64,000 bases of DNA. Origin: Pseudomonas sp. QS1027. GTDB taxonomy: Bacteria; Pseudomonadota; Gammaproteobacteria; Pseudomonadales; Pseudomonadaceae. Position 1 is the stretch's first letter, and every line of letters begins with the position of its first letter. A program made the translations under genes and the position numbers. This document shows positions 33,726-43,558 of this stretch, one piece after another. The notes under the pieces were generated by a model that was not told the DNA's origin, did no database searches, and was given only the letters and a program-made list of their open reading frames with translations. The DNA lies in NCBI RefSeq assembly GCF_002814235.1, contig NZ_PHSU01000033.1:248001-312000 (forward strand), read 5' to 3'.

Positions 33726-35749
33726 TCGCTGGCCTTCAGGACCGCACTGAAGCCTGACGGCGCAGCGCTGATGGTAGCGTTGCGCCAGGCGGTCTGCAGT
33801 TGTTGGTCGAGCAGTGCCGGCACCGGCTTGTCCGGCTGTTGTTGCAGGCTGAGCTTCAGCCCGTTGAGCGAGCGACCACTGAGGCGATTACCCATCAGGT
33901 CTTCACGGAAAACCTTTTCGGCTTCGGCCGCGTTGCCCTGGGCCAGCAGCGCGTAGCCCAGGGATTCACGCAAGGTGTAATACCAGTCCGGTGGCTCGTT
34001 ATAGCTCAGTGCATCCTGAATGGAGACCGCCTTGCGCCAGGCGCCGATGATCTGCTCCTGGTTATCGCCCTGGAGTGATTTGAGGTCGGTGGCCAGGGCC
34101 TGCGAGGGATCCTTGCCAAACACCTTCGCACCGGTTTCCCGCAGTGACGCCAGGTCGAGCTTGCCGTGGCTGCTGTCCTGGGCCTTGTTCAGCAGGATCA
34201 GGTTGGCAATGCGAAACAGCTCCGAAGCCTTGTTGTTGCCGTAGTTGAGATCCGGTATGGCTTTCAGGGTATCGGTCACCGCCTGCCAGTAGCCCTTGAG
34301 CGCGTCGTCGATTTTCTCCTGGTCCAGTCCGTCCTCAGCCAACTGCCGATAAGCCTTGGCGTAGGCGGCCATGACCCGGGTGTAAGGCGCGGTCAGTGGC
34401 TTCCAATCCTTGTCGGCCTGGGTGCAGGTGTCGTTGATGGTCTTCAGGCCCTGCTCGATCTTCGGTTCGATACGCTCCAGGGCGGTCCAGTCCTGGAAGC
34501 GCACGGCGAAGTAATAGGGCACGGCATAGAAGTAGTCGGACTTGGTGCGGATCTCGTCGGGGTACTGCTTGCAGAGGAACTCCAGGGCCGAATACTGCGT
34601 GGTGTTTTCCACCAGTTCCTCGGCCATGTTCATGGCTTCGTTCTGGCGGCCCTCGATGGACAGGGTCCAGATCAGGAAGTGAATATTGTGACCCAGGTAA
34701 TGCAGCGGGTAGGGGCTCTGCGGGCCGACCTGATGGGCATAGGCCCGGTCCACCGAAACCGCCGTGTAGTTGGCGACGCTGGCCAGGGCGTTGTTGCCGG
34801 TGCGCTGGTAGATATGCGAGGCCATGTGTACCAGATGGCCGATGGCCGGGTTCTGGTCGCGGAAGCGATTGGCCATGGGCAGTCCGCTGTCGGGGAACGG
34901 CGATTCCTCGATGGCGTGGATATAGAAGTGATTGGCGCCGGTGTGCAGCTTGTCCTGCACCAACACGCGGTTGAGTACCTGCAACGCCTCATAGGCCGCC
35001 GGCGTCGGTTGAACCGTATCGGAGACCGCCTCCTCACCGTCCCACCATTTCCACGGGGTCAGGTTGAGCAGGGCATCGGCGTAGAGGGTGGCGGCATCGA
35101 GGTCGTCGAAATAGGTCTGCGACAGTTCTTTCATGGCGTCGGCGTAGTGCTGTTTGCCGTCGTCGTCGAGGCTGACCTTGCCGTCCTTGAGGGTGTAGGC
35201 GGTGAGGAACGCCTTGGCGTAATCGACTTCACGCTGTAGCTGCCGTTCGCTGAAATGGGCCTTGGCTTGCGGGTCCTTGAGGCGGGCATTGGCGTGTTCC
35301 AGGGCGATCTGCGCTGAGCGATAGGCCAACTGGTCGCAACCGGGGGTGGCGTCGCTGTTGATATTGGAGTTGGCCGACAAGGCAATGCCCCAATAAGGCA
35401 TCGCCGAGCCTTCGTCGAACCGGCTGGCCTGGTAGAAGGCGCGGATGGCTTCGGAGAAGTTGAAGCCATATTGCAGGGCCATGCCCTGGCTATAGAAAGC
35501 TTCGACCTGATCGGCGTCCTTCAGGCTGACCATGGGATAACGCGTACCGCCCAGGCCCGAGAGCAACTGGCCCTGTTCGGTGTCCTTCTGGCTGACGCAT
35601 TGGCGCAGGACTTCGAGGTACGGGGTGTCGGGCGAGACCGGGGTGAAATGCTTCGGACCTTCGGCCGTTTCAGGTCCGTGGGTATGGGCCTGGGCCACGG
35701 ACAGGCCGGTGAGCAGCAGGGCAGCGACAGCAAGACGCAATACAGCCAT
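33722..35749 (-). CDS. periplasmic tetratricopeptide-repeat protein
   Basis: 675 residues with a cleavable signal peptide (MAVLRLAVAALLLTGLSVAQA). Helical-repeat segments follow: QVEAFYSQGMALQYGFNFSE, AIRAFYQASRFDEGSAMPYWG, and more near the middle and the end (EKVFREDLMGNRLSGRSLNG). The block HFYIHAIEESPFP and HLVHMASHIYQRTGN with several His is conserved-looking and could be a metal site. No enzyme family was recognised. AAGGAG precedes the ATG. It is the third gene of an operon with the decarboxylase and L-amino-acid oxidase, 16 bases after the decarboxylase stop. Confidence 0.8.
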   Translation of the reverse strand: MAVLRLAVAALLLTGLSVAQAHTHGPETAEGPKHFTPVSPDTPYLEVLRQCVSQKDTEQGQLLSGLGGTRYPMVSLKDADQVEAFYSQGMALQYGFNFSEAIRAFYQASRFDEGSAMPYWGIALSANSNINSDATPGCDQLAYRSAQIALEHANARLKDPQAKAHFSERQLQREVDYAKAFLTAYTLKDGKVSLDDDGKQHYADAMKELSQTYFDDLDAATLYADALLNLTPWKWWDGEEAVSDTVQPTPAAYEALQVLNRVLVQDKLHTGANHFYIHAIEESPFPDSGLPMANRFRDQNPAIGHLVHMASHIYQRTGNNALASVANYTAVSVDRAYAHQVGPQSPYPLHYLGHNIHFLIWTLSIEGRQNEAMNMAEELVENTTQYSALEFLCKQYPDEIRTKSDYFYAVPYYFAVRFQDWTALERIEPKIEQGLKTINDTCTQADKDWKPLTAPYTRVMAAYAKAYRQLAEDGLDQEKIDDALKGYWQAVTDTLKAIPDLNYGNNKASELFRIANLILLNKAQDSSHGKLDLASLRETGAKVFGKDPSQALATDLKSLQGDNQEQIIGAWRKAVSIQDALSYNEPPDWYYTLRESLGYALLAQGNAAEAEKVFREDLMGNRLSGRSLNGLKLSLQQQPDKPVPALLDQQLQTAWRNATISAAPSGFSAVLKASD

Positions 35750-35765
35750 GTAGTGAATGCTCCTT

Positions 35766-37445
35766 TCAGGACGCGAGTCGTTCTATCTGGGGTGCCAGGT
35801 CTTTTTGCGGGATGACCACCTGGACCAGCACGGTCTCGTCGATCACCAGCAGCTTGAGCAGCAGTTCGCGCAATTCACCCAGGGTCGAGACCTTGTAGCC
35901 CTTGGCGCCGAAACCCTTGGCCAGGGCCAGGTAGTCCCAGCTGGGGAGGAGGTCGAAGGGCGCGAACTCACCATGTTCCTTGAACGCATTGATGTTCACG
36001 AAGGCCTGTTCGATGGCGTAGACCTCGTTGCTCATGACGAAGACCACGGCATTTACGCGATTGCGCACCAGGGTCGACAGTGACTGGCACATCATCATGA
36101 AGCCGCCGTCGCCGGCGACCACCAGCGGCCGGCGCTGGCCGCCCAGGGCCACCCCCAGGGCGCAACCGGTCTCGTGACCGAGGGAACCCCAGATGGCATC
36201 GGCGACAAAGCTGTTTTCGGGCATGCCCATGATATTGCTCGCGGCATACAGCGCCGAACTTTCACCGAGGATCAGCGCGCTGTTGTCCCACAGGCGTTGC
36301 TCCCGGGCGAAATCGGCGAGGGTGTCGAGGAACCGCTCGTAACTCAGGGGCGTGTCGTGATCGGTTGCCCTGAGCAGCGGCGAGAGCGGTTCACGCGGAC
36401 GCAAGGGCAGCGGGAAGTCCTCGTCCAGGCCGAGTGCGCTGGTCAGGGCGGTCAGGTACTGCGGCAGTGGAACATGGGGGTAATACTGCAAGCCGGTGCG
36501 GGCCAGCTGGGTGTTGACCAGGATGATCTGGCCGAAATCCTTTTTCAGCAGTTGCAGGTAGTCGTCGGTGAAGATGACCCCGATGGCCAGGATGCAGTCG
36601 GTCTGGTCCACCAGGTCCTGGGTCCACAACCGTGAGGCGGTGCCGGCATAGGTGCCGATGAATTGCGGGTGGTTCTCGTCGACGACGGTCTTGGCTTCCA
36701 GCGAGGTGGTGAACGACAGGCCGCTGGCTTCGATCAGGTGCAGTGCCTGTTTTTGCAGGCCGAAACGGGCGATCTCGATGCCGAGCATGATCAACGGCTT
36801 TTTCGCCTGGCGCAGGCGTTGCACCGAGGTCTCGACCGCGGCGTCCAGCGACAGCAGATCGCAGGCGGCCGGCACGGGAGAGAGTTCGCCGACGGGTTCC
36901 TCGCAGGGTTCACCCCAGACGTTCTGCCAGGCTTCCAGGTAGATCGGCCGGCGCTGGCTGATGGCGGCCACCAGAGCTCGGTCGATCAGTGCCGGTGCGG
37001 TACGGCTGTCGTCCAGCAGCTCGCAGGCCACGGTGATGTTCTCGAACACCTTGCGCCCGACTTCCAGGTCGCCGGTGGAGTGGTGGAACAGCACATCCGC
37101 CGACCAGATGATCTGGCGATTCTTCGCCGACGGGCTGGCACTGATGACCACCACCGGGTTGCGCTCGACATAGGAGCCGGCAATGGCGTTCACCGCGCTG
37201 AAGGTGCCGACGCCGTATTGCAGGGAGACCGCGCCGATCCCGGCATAGCGGGCGTAACCGTCTGCAGCGTAGGCGGCGCTCATTTCATTGACTTCGCCGA
37301 CCGGCTGGATATCGGTGGATTTCTCCAGGGCGTCCATGAATCCCGACACATAATCGCCGGGGACCTGGAACACCTTGTGCACACCCAGTTGAAGGAGCCG
37401 TGCCAGCAGGTAGTCGGCGACGGTAAAGTCTCTACGTATTGCCAT
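35766..37445 (-). CDS. thiamine-diphosphate 2-oxo-acid decarboxylase (indolepyruvate/phenylpyruvate type)
   Basis: 559 residues, the usual three-domain ThDP fold. The catalytic Glu lies in GEVNEMSAAYAADGYARY. The ThDP/Mg motif begins GDGGFMMMCQ and ends SNEVYAIEQ, where most family members have NN; here the first Asn is Ser. Length and motifs fit the pyruvate/indolepyruvate/phenylpyruvate decarboxylase group rather than acetolactate synthase. It should turn a 2-oxo acid into an aldehyde and CO2. The ATG at 37445 overlaps the end of the amino-acid oxidase gene by 14 bases, so it probably acts on the oxidase's product. Confidence 0.8.
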   Translation of the reverse strand: MAIRRDFTVADYLLARLLQLGVHKVFQVPGDYVSGFMDALEKSTDIQPVGEVNEMSAAYAADGYARYAGIGAVSLQYGVGTFSAVNAIAGSYVERNPVVVISASPSAKNRQIIWSADVLFHHSTGDLEVGRKVFENITVACELLDDSRTAPALIDRALVAAISQRRPIYLEAWQNVWGEPCEEPVGELSPVPAACDLLSLDAAVETSVQRLRQAKKPLIMLGIEIARFGLQKQALHLIEASGLSFTTSLEAKTVVDENHPQFIGTYAGTASRLWTQDLVDQTDCILAIGVIFTDDYLQLLKKDFGQIILVNTQLARTGLQYYPHVPLPQYLTALTSALGLDEDFPLPLRPREPLSPLLRATDHDTPLSYERFLDTLADFAREQRLWDNSALILGESSALYAASNIMGMPENSFVADAIWGSLGHETGCALGVALGGQRRPLVVAGDGGFMMMCQSLSTLVRNRVNAVVFVMSNEVYAIEQAFVNINAFKEHGEFAPFDLLPSWDYLALAKGFGAKGYKVSTLGELRELLLKLLVIDETVLVQVVIPQKDLAPQIERLAS

Positions 37446-39189
37446 GGTCGATCCCCTTATAGGCAAATTGAGTCACTTCATTCAGGGTGTTCGCGCAGTC
37501 CTTGCAGGCTGGGCGCTTGCCCGGTTCCAGGGCGCAGCCATCGGGTGTCGGCACCGGCAGCAGGTCGTAGTGCTTGGAGAGCCAGGTCGGCCGCTTGAGG
37601 CCGAAGAAGTCCTGGAGTGTCGATTCGGCCACGGTCAGTGCGCCTTCGACCCAGCCCTGGCCATAAGAGTAGGCCTCGCCGACGATATGGATTTGCTGGT
37701 TTTCCACCGGCCGGCGCATGCGGCAGATGATCTGGTCGAGCCGGTAATTGGCTTTCCATTCATGCCAGCCGCCGCCGTACGGATCGGCGTCCCAGGCGTG
37801 ATAGACCGCCGAGTAGGGACGCGGCAGTTCCACCTGGTCATGGACCTGGGTGACCTGCATCTGCGCCACCCGGACCATTTCGTCGCTGACGGTGAACTGG
37901 GTCCTGGGCACCACCGGCTCGGTCTTGAGCAGCCCGGCCAGGTTGGCGGGCGTGTGGCCAACAAAGGGTGCACCGCCTTCCAGGCCTTTCCAGAACGGCA
38001 CGGTGCCGATGTCATTGTAGGAGGCCATCAGCAACGAGTTGAGCGTCGGCTCACCGCCTTTCTGCTCGCATTCGGTGCCCATGTAGTAGATCTGCCGCAC
38101 CGGCAGGTCGGTGACCGAACGCCCGGCCACCAGCCCGAGGGCACGCCACCAGGGCTGTTCGTAGGCGAGGAAGAGCTTGAAGGCCGATTGCACCAGCACC
38201 GAGCCGAGATTGTCCTTGAGCCAGGGATCGTTGAAGAATGGCGAGTCGATCAGTTCCAGGGAGCGGCGAGGCATGGCCAGGATGATTTTCTTCGCCTTGA
38301 CCACGGACTGGCTGCCGGCGTCGCGGGTGCTGCCGTCCACCGTGGTGGTGGTCTGGAAGTGCAGTCGGTAGGGAAAGTCGGGGTCCTTGGCGTAGCTGAT
38401 GGCGGTCAGTCGCTGGTTCATCTGTACCCGTTGCTTGCCCGGTAGTTTGCCGGGCAGCTTGGCGAACTTTGCCGCGAGGGTCAGGGGCAGGCTCTGGAAA
38501 CCCTTGCTCAGGGTCAGGAACTCGGTGGTGTCGGTGTATTCGGTGGCGGGCAGCTGGGTTACCGCGCTGGCGTTGGCCACGTTGGCGTCATAGCCGCCGG
38601 CATCCTTCATGAACTGGTAACCCTCGTTGCTCATCACCCGGTAGAGCAGGTCCCAGAAGCCATACCGCCAGATTTCCTTGCCGAACACCGTGACCTGCAT
38701 CTGCTGGCACAGGCTAAGCTTGTCAAAGCCCGGGTACACATAGTTCATCACCTTGACCTGCAGGTCCTCGGGGCAGAAGCCGCGCTCGGACCAGGCCAGG
38801 TCGTAGGGGATTTTTTCCGGGGCTTCGACGAAGTCGCGATAACGGAAGCGCTTGCCGCGCAGATAAAACAGGTTGTTCTTCGAATAGACCGGCTTGGGTG
38901 CACCCATGGGGAAATCCTGGCTGGGCAGCTTGAGGTGCTTGACCAGATTGTCCACCAGCACATGGCCGCCGGGCCCCGGGATGTAGCGCATGCCGCCGAC
39001 CTCGGCGACCACATTGGGCAAGCCCGGCAGGTTGATACTGAACAGGCGTCCGCCGATTCGGTCACCGTATTCGAACAAGGCAATGTTCTGTGTATCGCCA
39101 TGGACCTGTTGCAGGCGCCAGGCGCTGTAGCTGCCTGAGACGCCACCGCCGACCACGGCCACGTCAAGTTCCAGTTCTTGCGACTTCAT
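37432..39189 (-). CDS. L-amino-acid oxidase (flavin monoamine oxidase family)
   Basis: 585 residues. The FAD-binding motif VAVVGGGVSGSYSAWRLQ is at the N-terminus, followed by EYGDRIGGRLFS and EVGGMRYIPG, the pattern of FAD-linked L-amino-acid oxidases. The C-terminal FAD contact is IVGEAYSYGQGWVEGAL. The tail has a Cys cluster (GCALEPGKRPACKDCANTL). It has no signal peptide. It would oxidise an L-amino acid to a 2-oxo acid, ammonia and H2O2. GGAG precedes the ATG at 39189. First gene of an operon with the decarboxylase and TPR protein; an aromatic or branched-chain substrate is likely but not shown. Confidence 0.8.
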   Translation of the reverse strand: MKSQELELDVAVVGGGVSGSYSAWRLQQVHGDTQNIALFEYGDRIGGRLFSINLPGLPNVVAEVGGMRYIPGPGGHVLVDNLVKHLKLPSQDFPMGAPKPVYSKNNLFYLRGKRFRYRDFVEAPEKIPYDLAWSERGFCPEDLQVKVMNYVYPGFDKLSLCQQMQVTVFGKEIWRYGFWDLLYRVMSNEGYQFMKDAGGYDANVANASAVTQLPATEYTDTTEFLTLSKGFQSLPLTLAAKFAKLPGKLPGKQRVQMNQRLTAISYAKDPDFPYRLHFQTTTTVDGSTRDAGSQSVVKAKKIILAMPRRSLELIDSPFFNDPWLKDNLGSVLVQSAFKLFLAYEQPWWRALGLVAGRSVTDLPVRQIYYMGTECEQKGGEPTLNSLLMASYNDIGTVPFWKGLEGGAPFVGHTPANLAGLLKTEPVVPRTQFTVSDEMVRVAQMQVTQVHDQVELPRPYSAVYHAWDADPYGGGWHEWKANYRLDQIICRMRRPVENQQIHIVGEAYSYGQGWVEGALTVAESTLQDFFGLKRPTWLSKHYDLLPVPTPDGCALEPGKRPACKDCANTLNEVTQFAYKGIDHGNT

Positions 39190-39346
39190 GGCGAACTCCA
39201 TTTCGAAGAGAAAGGGGACTGAGCATTCCGATCGCGACCAAGTATTGTCGAGTTTTGCCGAAATGCCAGTGTGCCACTACGGTATCGCGTCGGTGGCCAA
39301 ATCACTGGCCGCCAACAGGAGGAACAGGCACGGGAGCGCGGGGGGA

Positions 39347-39952
39347 TCAGGTGGCCGGGGTGCTGACGAAAATCTCCAGGCCCTCGGCATAGGCGGTGAA
39401 TTGCTCGAGGCGCGGATAGTGTGTCGCCAGGCATTGTTCGGGGAGCATCATTTTGCTGAAGCTCCAGGCAACCGCCAGGCTGATGCCTTCCTGACGAATC
39501 GTGCCGTCCTCAGGCAGCGGCTGGCGTGCCAGTTCGCTCTCGATTTGAGTGTAGGCGGCTTCCAGCTGGCCGCCGACTCGTTCCAGCCAGGGCCCGTGCT
39601 GTTTTTCCGCCGGGCGCAGGTTCTTCTCATAGACGATCTGCACCGATTTCTCACAGGCGGCCAGGGCCAGCCCGATCAGCCGCAGCCCGCGTACCTGTTC
39701 GGCCTGGCTGGCATAGGCTTGGCCTGGGCCGGCGATCAGCGTCAGGTACTCGATAATCAGCCCGGAGTCCATCAACACTTCACCGCTATCGCAGACCAGG
39801 GTCGGCGCCTTGACCACCGGGTTGATCTGCGCGAAGCGCTCGAAGTCACGAAACACCGAGACCGACTGGTGTTCGAAGGCGATGCCTAGGTGCTTGAGGG
39901 TGATGGCGACCCGGCGCACGTAGGGAGAGTCCAGCATACCGATAAGCTTCAT
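39347..39952 (-). CDS. glutathione S-transferase family protein
   Basis: 201 residues. The thioredoxin-like N-terminal domain starts MKLIGMLDSPYVRRVAITL, with the Ser of SPYVRR at the usual catalytic place, and carries INPVVKAPTLVCDSG and the Glu/Ser-like MDSGLIIEYL. The helical C-terminal domain follows. AGGA lies before the ATG. The substrate is unknown. It is upstream of the amino-acid oxidase on the same strand but 157 bases apart, so it is probably separate. Confidence 0.85.
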   Translation of the reverse strand: MKLIGMLDSPYVRRVAITLKHLGIAFEHQSVSVFRDFERFAQINPVVKAPTLVCDSGEVLMDSGLIIEYLTLIAGPGQAYASQAEQVRGLRLIGLALAACEKSVQIVYEKNLRPAEKQHGPWLERVGGQLEAAYTQIESELARQPLPEDGTIRQEGISLAVAWSFSKMMLPEQCLATHYPRLEQFTAYAEGLEIFVSTPAT

Positions 39953-40128
39953 TGATCCTGTCCTTTTGATACGGTGAAGAAATCTTCAGCCCCGAGGGCT
40001 TGAGCCGGTTACTGCGCTGGACACGCAGCTTTGAGTCCTGGCGGAATACTAGTTGGCTATCGCGTTGAGTTTCAAGTCGCCAGCTATGCTCCTGTAAGAC
40101 CGTCATCGAGTACGAGCGAGGCTCCGCC

Positions 40129-41004
40129 ATGCACGCTGTCAAAACGGCCCTCGTACTGGCTGGAGGCGGTAGCCTCGGCGCGGTCCAGGTGGGCATGCTC
40201 AAGGCCCTGGTGGAAGCCCGGGTGAGCTTCGATCTGGTGATCGGCGCTTCGGTCGGTGCCATCAACGGTGCCTACTTCGCCGCACGGCCCACCGCTGAAG
40301 GCGTGGAGGAGTTGGCGGACTTCTGGCGCAGTTTGCGCAAGGGCGATGTGTTTCCCCTGTCGTTGCTCGACACCCTGAGGGCGCTGATCAATCGGCGCGG
40401 CTTTCTGTTACAGGCCACGGCACTGGAGCGACTGGTCAAGCGAGCGTTGCCCGTGGCGCGGATCGAAGACACGGTCCTGCCACTGCATATCGTCACCACC
40501 AACCTGCTGACGGGGGCTGAAGAGCTGTTGTCCAGCGGCAGTGCGCAACAGGCGCTGCTGGCCAGCGCGGCGATCCCGCTGGTATTTCCTTTCGTGAAGA
40601 TCGGCGACAAGCTGTTGGTCGACGGTGGCGTGGCGAGTAACACGCCGATTGCCAGTGCGGTCGACCTGGGGGCCAACCGCATCGTGGTGGTGCCGACGGG
40701 GTTCGGCTGCGCTTGCCCACAACCGCCTGCCGGCCTGGTGGCCCTGGCGTTGCACACCTTGAACCTGATGAGCATGCGGCAATTGGTGCGCGATATCGAA
40801 CTCTACGCGCACCGGGCAGGTATTCACGTGGTTGCGCCTTTGTGTCCCTTGGGGATCTCGGTCTTTGATTTCAGCCAGACCGATGCCTTGTTGCAGCGCG
40901 CCTATGAGCAAACTTGCGTCTGGATCGAGGAGGGCGGGCTGGTTCGTACCGGCGTGCCCGATTCATTGCAGGCTCACACTCATCCCTCGGCCCACGGGCA
41001 CTGA
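40129..41004 (+). CDS. patatin-like phospholipase
   Basis: 291 residues. The oxyanion glycine loop LAGGGSLGAVQVGML (residues 10-24), the nucleophile motif GASVG with its Ser near residue 47, and the Asp of LLVDGGVASNTPI complete the Ser-Asp dyad of patatin-family lipid acyl hydrolases. No signal peptide is present. It has no secretion genes nearby, so it is probably a housekeeping RssA-type protein rather than an ExoU-type toxin. Confidence 0.85.
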   Translation: MHAVKTALVLAGGGSLGAVQVGMLKALVEARVSFDLVIGASVGAINGAYFAARPTAEGVEELADFWRSLRKGDVFPLSLLDTLRALINRRGFLLQATALERLVKRALPVARIEDTVLPLHIVTTNLLTGAEELLSSGSAQQALLASAAIPLVFPFVKIGDKLLVDGGVASNTPIASAVDLGANRIVVVPTGFGCACPQPPAGLVALALHTLNLMSMRQLVRDIELYAHRAGIHVVAPLCPLGISVFDFSQTDALLQRAYEQTCVWIEEGGLVRTGVPDSLQAHTHPSAHGH

Positions 41005-41017
41005 GGGGCACAGGGTC

Positions 41018-41710
41018 TCAGGGATGGAGCCGGTCATTGCGGTAGACACCCAGGCAGACGCCCACGGCGACCACCACCGGCAGGATCAGCGCCCATAATC
41101 CCCAGGCCAGATAGAGCAGGGCGGCGCCGACGCAGCCTGAGGCAAAGGCCAGCAGCGTCGCGCAAATCGGTTTCAGACGTTGCTTGATCACGCTACGTTG
41201 CTGCGCATCATGCTCGGTCCACAGGGCAAACACATCGACGGCGAACTGGGTGACGTTGCCGGTCATCAGCGTGGTCGGCGGAGTCCCTTTCATATACTGG
41301 CGGGAAATCGCGTTCTGAATCGCCATGGCGGTGACCCCGGTCATACCGGTGATCAGTGCCGTCGCGCTGTCACCATCGGTAAACGGTCCCCAGACAATCG
41401 CCAGCAGGGCAAAGGCCGCGAGTATCAGCGTATGGGCGAGCAATAACAGGCGCAGCGGCGTCAGTCCCCGACGATGAATCGCCACCGCGGCCAGGTGTGT
41501 CAGCCCCACCACCAGCACGAATACGGGCAGCGCGATCAGCTTGGGCAACGCGCCGGAGGTGCCATGGACAATGCTCACGCCGAGGGTGACAAAGTTACCG
41601 GTGACATGGGCGGTGAACAGACCCTGCAAGGCGAGAAAGCCCAGGGTGTCGACGAAGCCGCCGTTGAAGCTGAGAGCCGGTCCAACGCTGGGGTGCAAGG
41701 GGGATTCCAT
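41018..41710 (-). CDS. DUF1275 (YoaK-type) membrane protein
   Basis: 230 residues with six hydrophobic segments. Family marks: FNGGFVDTLGFLAL, FTAHVTGNFVTLG and ISRQYMKGTPPTTLMTGNVTQF. Function is unknown for the family. The start at 41710 was taken because it fits the family start; the longer frame runs into the promoter region of the divergent gene. Confidence 0.8.
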   Translation of the reverse strand: MESPLHPSVGPALSFNGGFVDTLGFLALQGLFTAHVTGNFVTLGVSIVHGTSGALPKLIALPVFVLVVGLTHLAAVAIHRRGLTPLRLLLLAHTLILAAFALLAIVWGPFTDGDSATALITGMTGVTAMAIQNAISRQYMKGTPPTTLMTGNVTQFAVDVFALWTEHDAQQRSVIKQRLKPICATLLAFASGCVGAALLYLAWGLWALILPVVVAVGVCLGVYRNDRLHP

Positions 41711-41906
41711 GACATATCCTCTCTGGATCGGGCGTCGGGGCACAGGATTGAGCCAGACGGTAACTCGCCGTCTGTCGTTGATCAAGGCAGGACAGCTGAA
41801 ATAACTGACGTAAAATTTCATGGTGCAAATCGGCGTGTGAAGTGTCTGGCACCATAAAAATTCGCTACGCTCGCACACCTCAGCAGACTTCCCAAGGATG
41901 TGGTGC

Positions 41907-43553
41907 ATGCGCGTACTTCAGAGCAATCCCCAGGACGATTTCCGGGTCAAGGCCTACGCCGGGACCAGCGGCGTGTTGCTGGCCATCGATCTGGCCGAAT
42001 CACGGCGGGCCGGCCTGCTCGGTTTCGCCATCGAACGCCAGGAGGGCAGCGGTCCCTGGCAGTTCCTGTTCAACAGCCTGACGTTCCCCGGCAAGGAACA
42101 CACCTTCCCCCAGTACCACGCGACCCCGAGCAATCTGGCGCCTTTGCAGAAATTCCGTTGGGCCGACTACAACGTCGAGCCCGGGAGCACCAGCAACTAT
42201 CGGGTGCACCTGGCCTACGGCACGCCCGATGCGCCGCAACTGGGTGAATCGCTGGCGCTGACGGTGACCACCGACAATGGCCTGCCCAAGGGCCAGCGGG
42301 TGATCTTCAACCGTGCGGTGGCGGCCAGCCAGGGTTTTGAGCGCAAGTTTCCCGATCTGGACAAACTGATCAGTACCCAGAAAAACCTGCCCATCGAAGC
42401 CTGGCCGGATGCGGCGCGGCTGTGGCTGGAAAACGGACTGCTGGAAGAGCTGCTGGGTTTTATCGCCCGGGCAACGGATGTGCAGTGGGGCCTGGATATC
42501 GCCATCTATGAGTACCAGTTGAAGGCGATTGTCGATGCGGTGAACGCGGCGCAGCAGCGCGGTGTGCGGATTCGAGTGCTGTATCACGCCAAGGTCGGTG
42601 ATGAGGACACCACTCTGAACGAGCAAAGTCTGACGCCGATTCCGGCGGAGAGCAAACGTGGGCGGGTCACCAGCAATATCTTCCATGACAAGTTCATTGT
42701 GCTCAGCCAGCGCGATGCCGGTGGTGAGTATCGGCCTGAAGCGGTGCTCTGCGGCAGCACCAACTTCACCGCCAATGGTGTTTATCGTCAAGCCAACGTG
42801 GTGCACGTGCTTGACGACGTTCGCCTGGCCACCGAGTACACCCAGGTCTTCGAGGAAATCTGGGCGGCGCCGGCGGATGTGGCGGCGACCCGCAAGTGGA
42901 TCACCCAGAACAATCCCATGGACCCGAGCCAGCCGTTGTTCGCCGGGTTCTCCCCGCGTACCGGACAGGGTGATCTGAAGGAGTTCGTGCAGATCATTAC
43001 GGCGGCGCAAAAGGACGTGCTGTTCGCCACCGCATTCGCCTTGCCCCAGGAAATCCTCGACGCCTTGCTCGGCAAGCCCCATGACGATGTGCTGCGTTTC
43101 GGCTTGCAGAATACCGCCAGCAGCATCTCCGGGATTCACGCCGATCGGACGGATGATTTCGTGGCCACGGCGCTGCTCAATACCGGCCTGGAGGGTTGGA
43201 TCAAGGAGGGACTCAAGGGCCAGAAGGGCAATCTGCTGGTGCACACCAAGGCCATCGTCACTGACTTCACCACCGATGCACCGACCATTATCAGTGGCAG
43301 TCACAACCTCAGTGTCGGGGCCAGTGACGGCAATGACGAGAACTACCTGGTGATCCGTGGCGATGTCGATCTGGCGGATCGTTATGGCCTGGAGATCCTG
43401 CGCTTCTACGAGCACTACCGGTTCCGTTATTACGCGAAGAAGCTGGAACTCAAGCAGGTCCAGCCGCTGTCGCCAGACAACAGCTGGAGCGATGGGTATT
43501 ACAAGGATGGCGACTTGAAGATGCTGTCGCGGTTGCGCTTTGCCGGACGCTAA
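41907..43553 (+). CDS. phospholipase D-like (HKD) phosphodiesterase
   Basis: 548 residues. About 150 N-terminal residues look like a beta-sandwich (fibronectin-like: SRRAGLLGFAIERQEGSGPW, TSNYRVHLAYGTPD). Two HKD motifs follow: FHDKFIVLSQ with GSTNFTANG, and VHTKAIVTDF with SGSHNLSVGASDGNDEN. Both active-site halves are complete, so it should be a working phosphodiesterase. No signal peptide is seen. AAGGAT lies 7 bases before the ATG at 41907; an ATG at 41898 overlaps that site and is less likely. Substrate unknown. Confidence 0.8.
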   Translation: MRVLQSNPQDDFRVKAYAGTSGVLLAIDLAESRRAGLLGFAIERQEGSGPWQFLFNSLTFPGKEHTFPQYHATPSNLAPLQKFRWADYNVEPGSTSNYRVHLAYGTPDAPQLGESLALTVTTDNGLPKGQRVIFNRAVAASQGFERKFPDLDKLISTQKNLPIEAWPDAARLWLENGLLEELLGFIARATDVQWGLDIAIYEYQLKAIVDAVNAAQQRGVRIRVLYHAKVGDEDTTLNEQSLTPIPAESKRGRVTSNIFHDKFIVLSQRDAGGEYRPEAVLCGSTNFTANGVYRQANVVHVLDDVRLATEYTQVFEEIWAAPADVAATRKWITQNNPMDPSQPLFAGFSPRTGQGDLKEFVQIITAAQKDVLFATAFALPQEILDALLGKPHDDVLRFGLQNTASSISGIHADRTDDFVATALLNTGLEGWIKEGLKGQKGNLLVHTKAIVTDFTTDAPTIISGSHNLSVGASDGNDENYLVIRGDVDLADRYGLEILRFYEHYRFRYYAKKLELKQVQPLSPDNSWSDGYYKDGDLKMLSRLRFAGR

Positions 43554-43558
43554 CGGGA

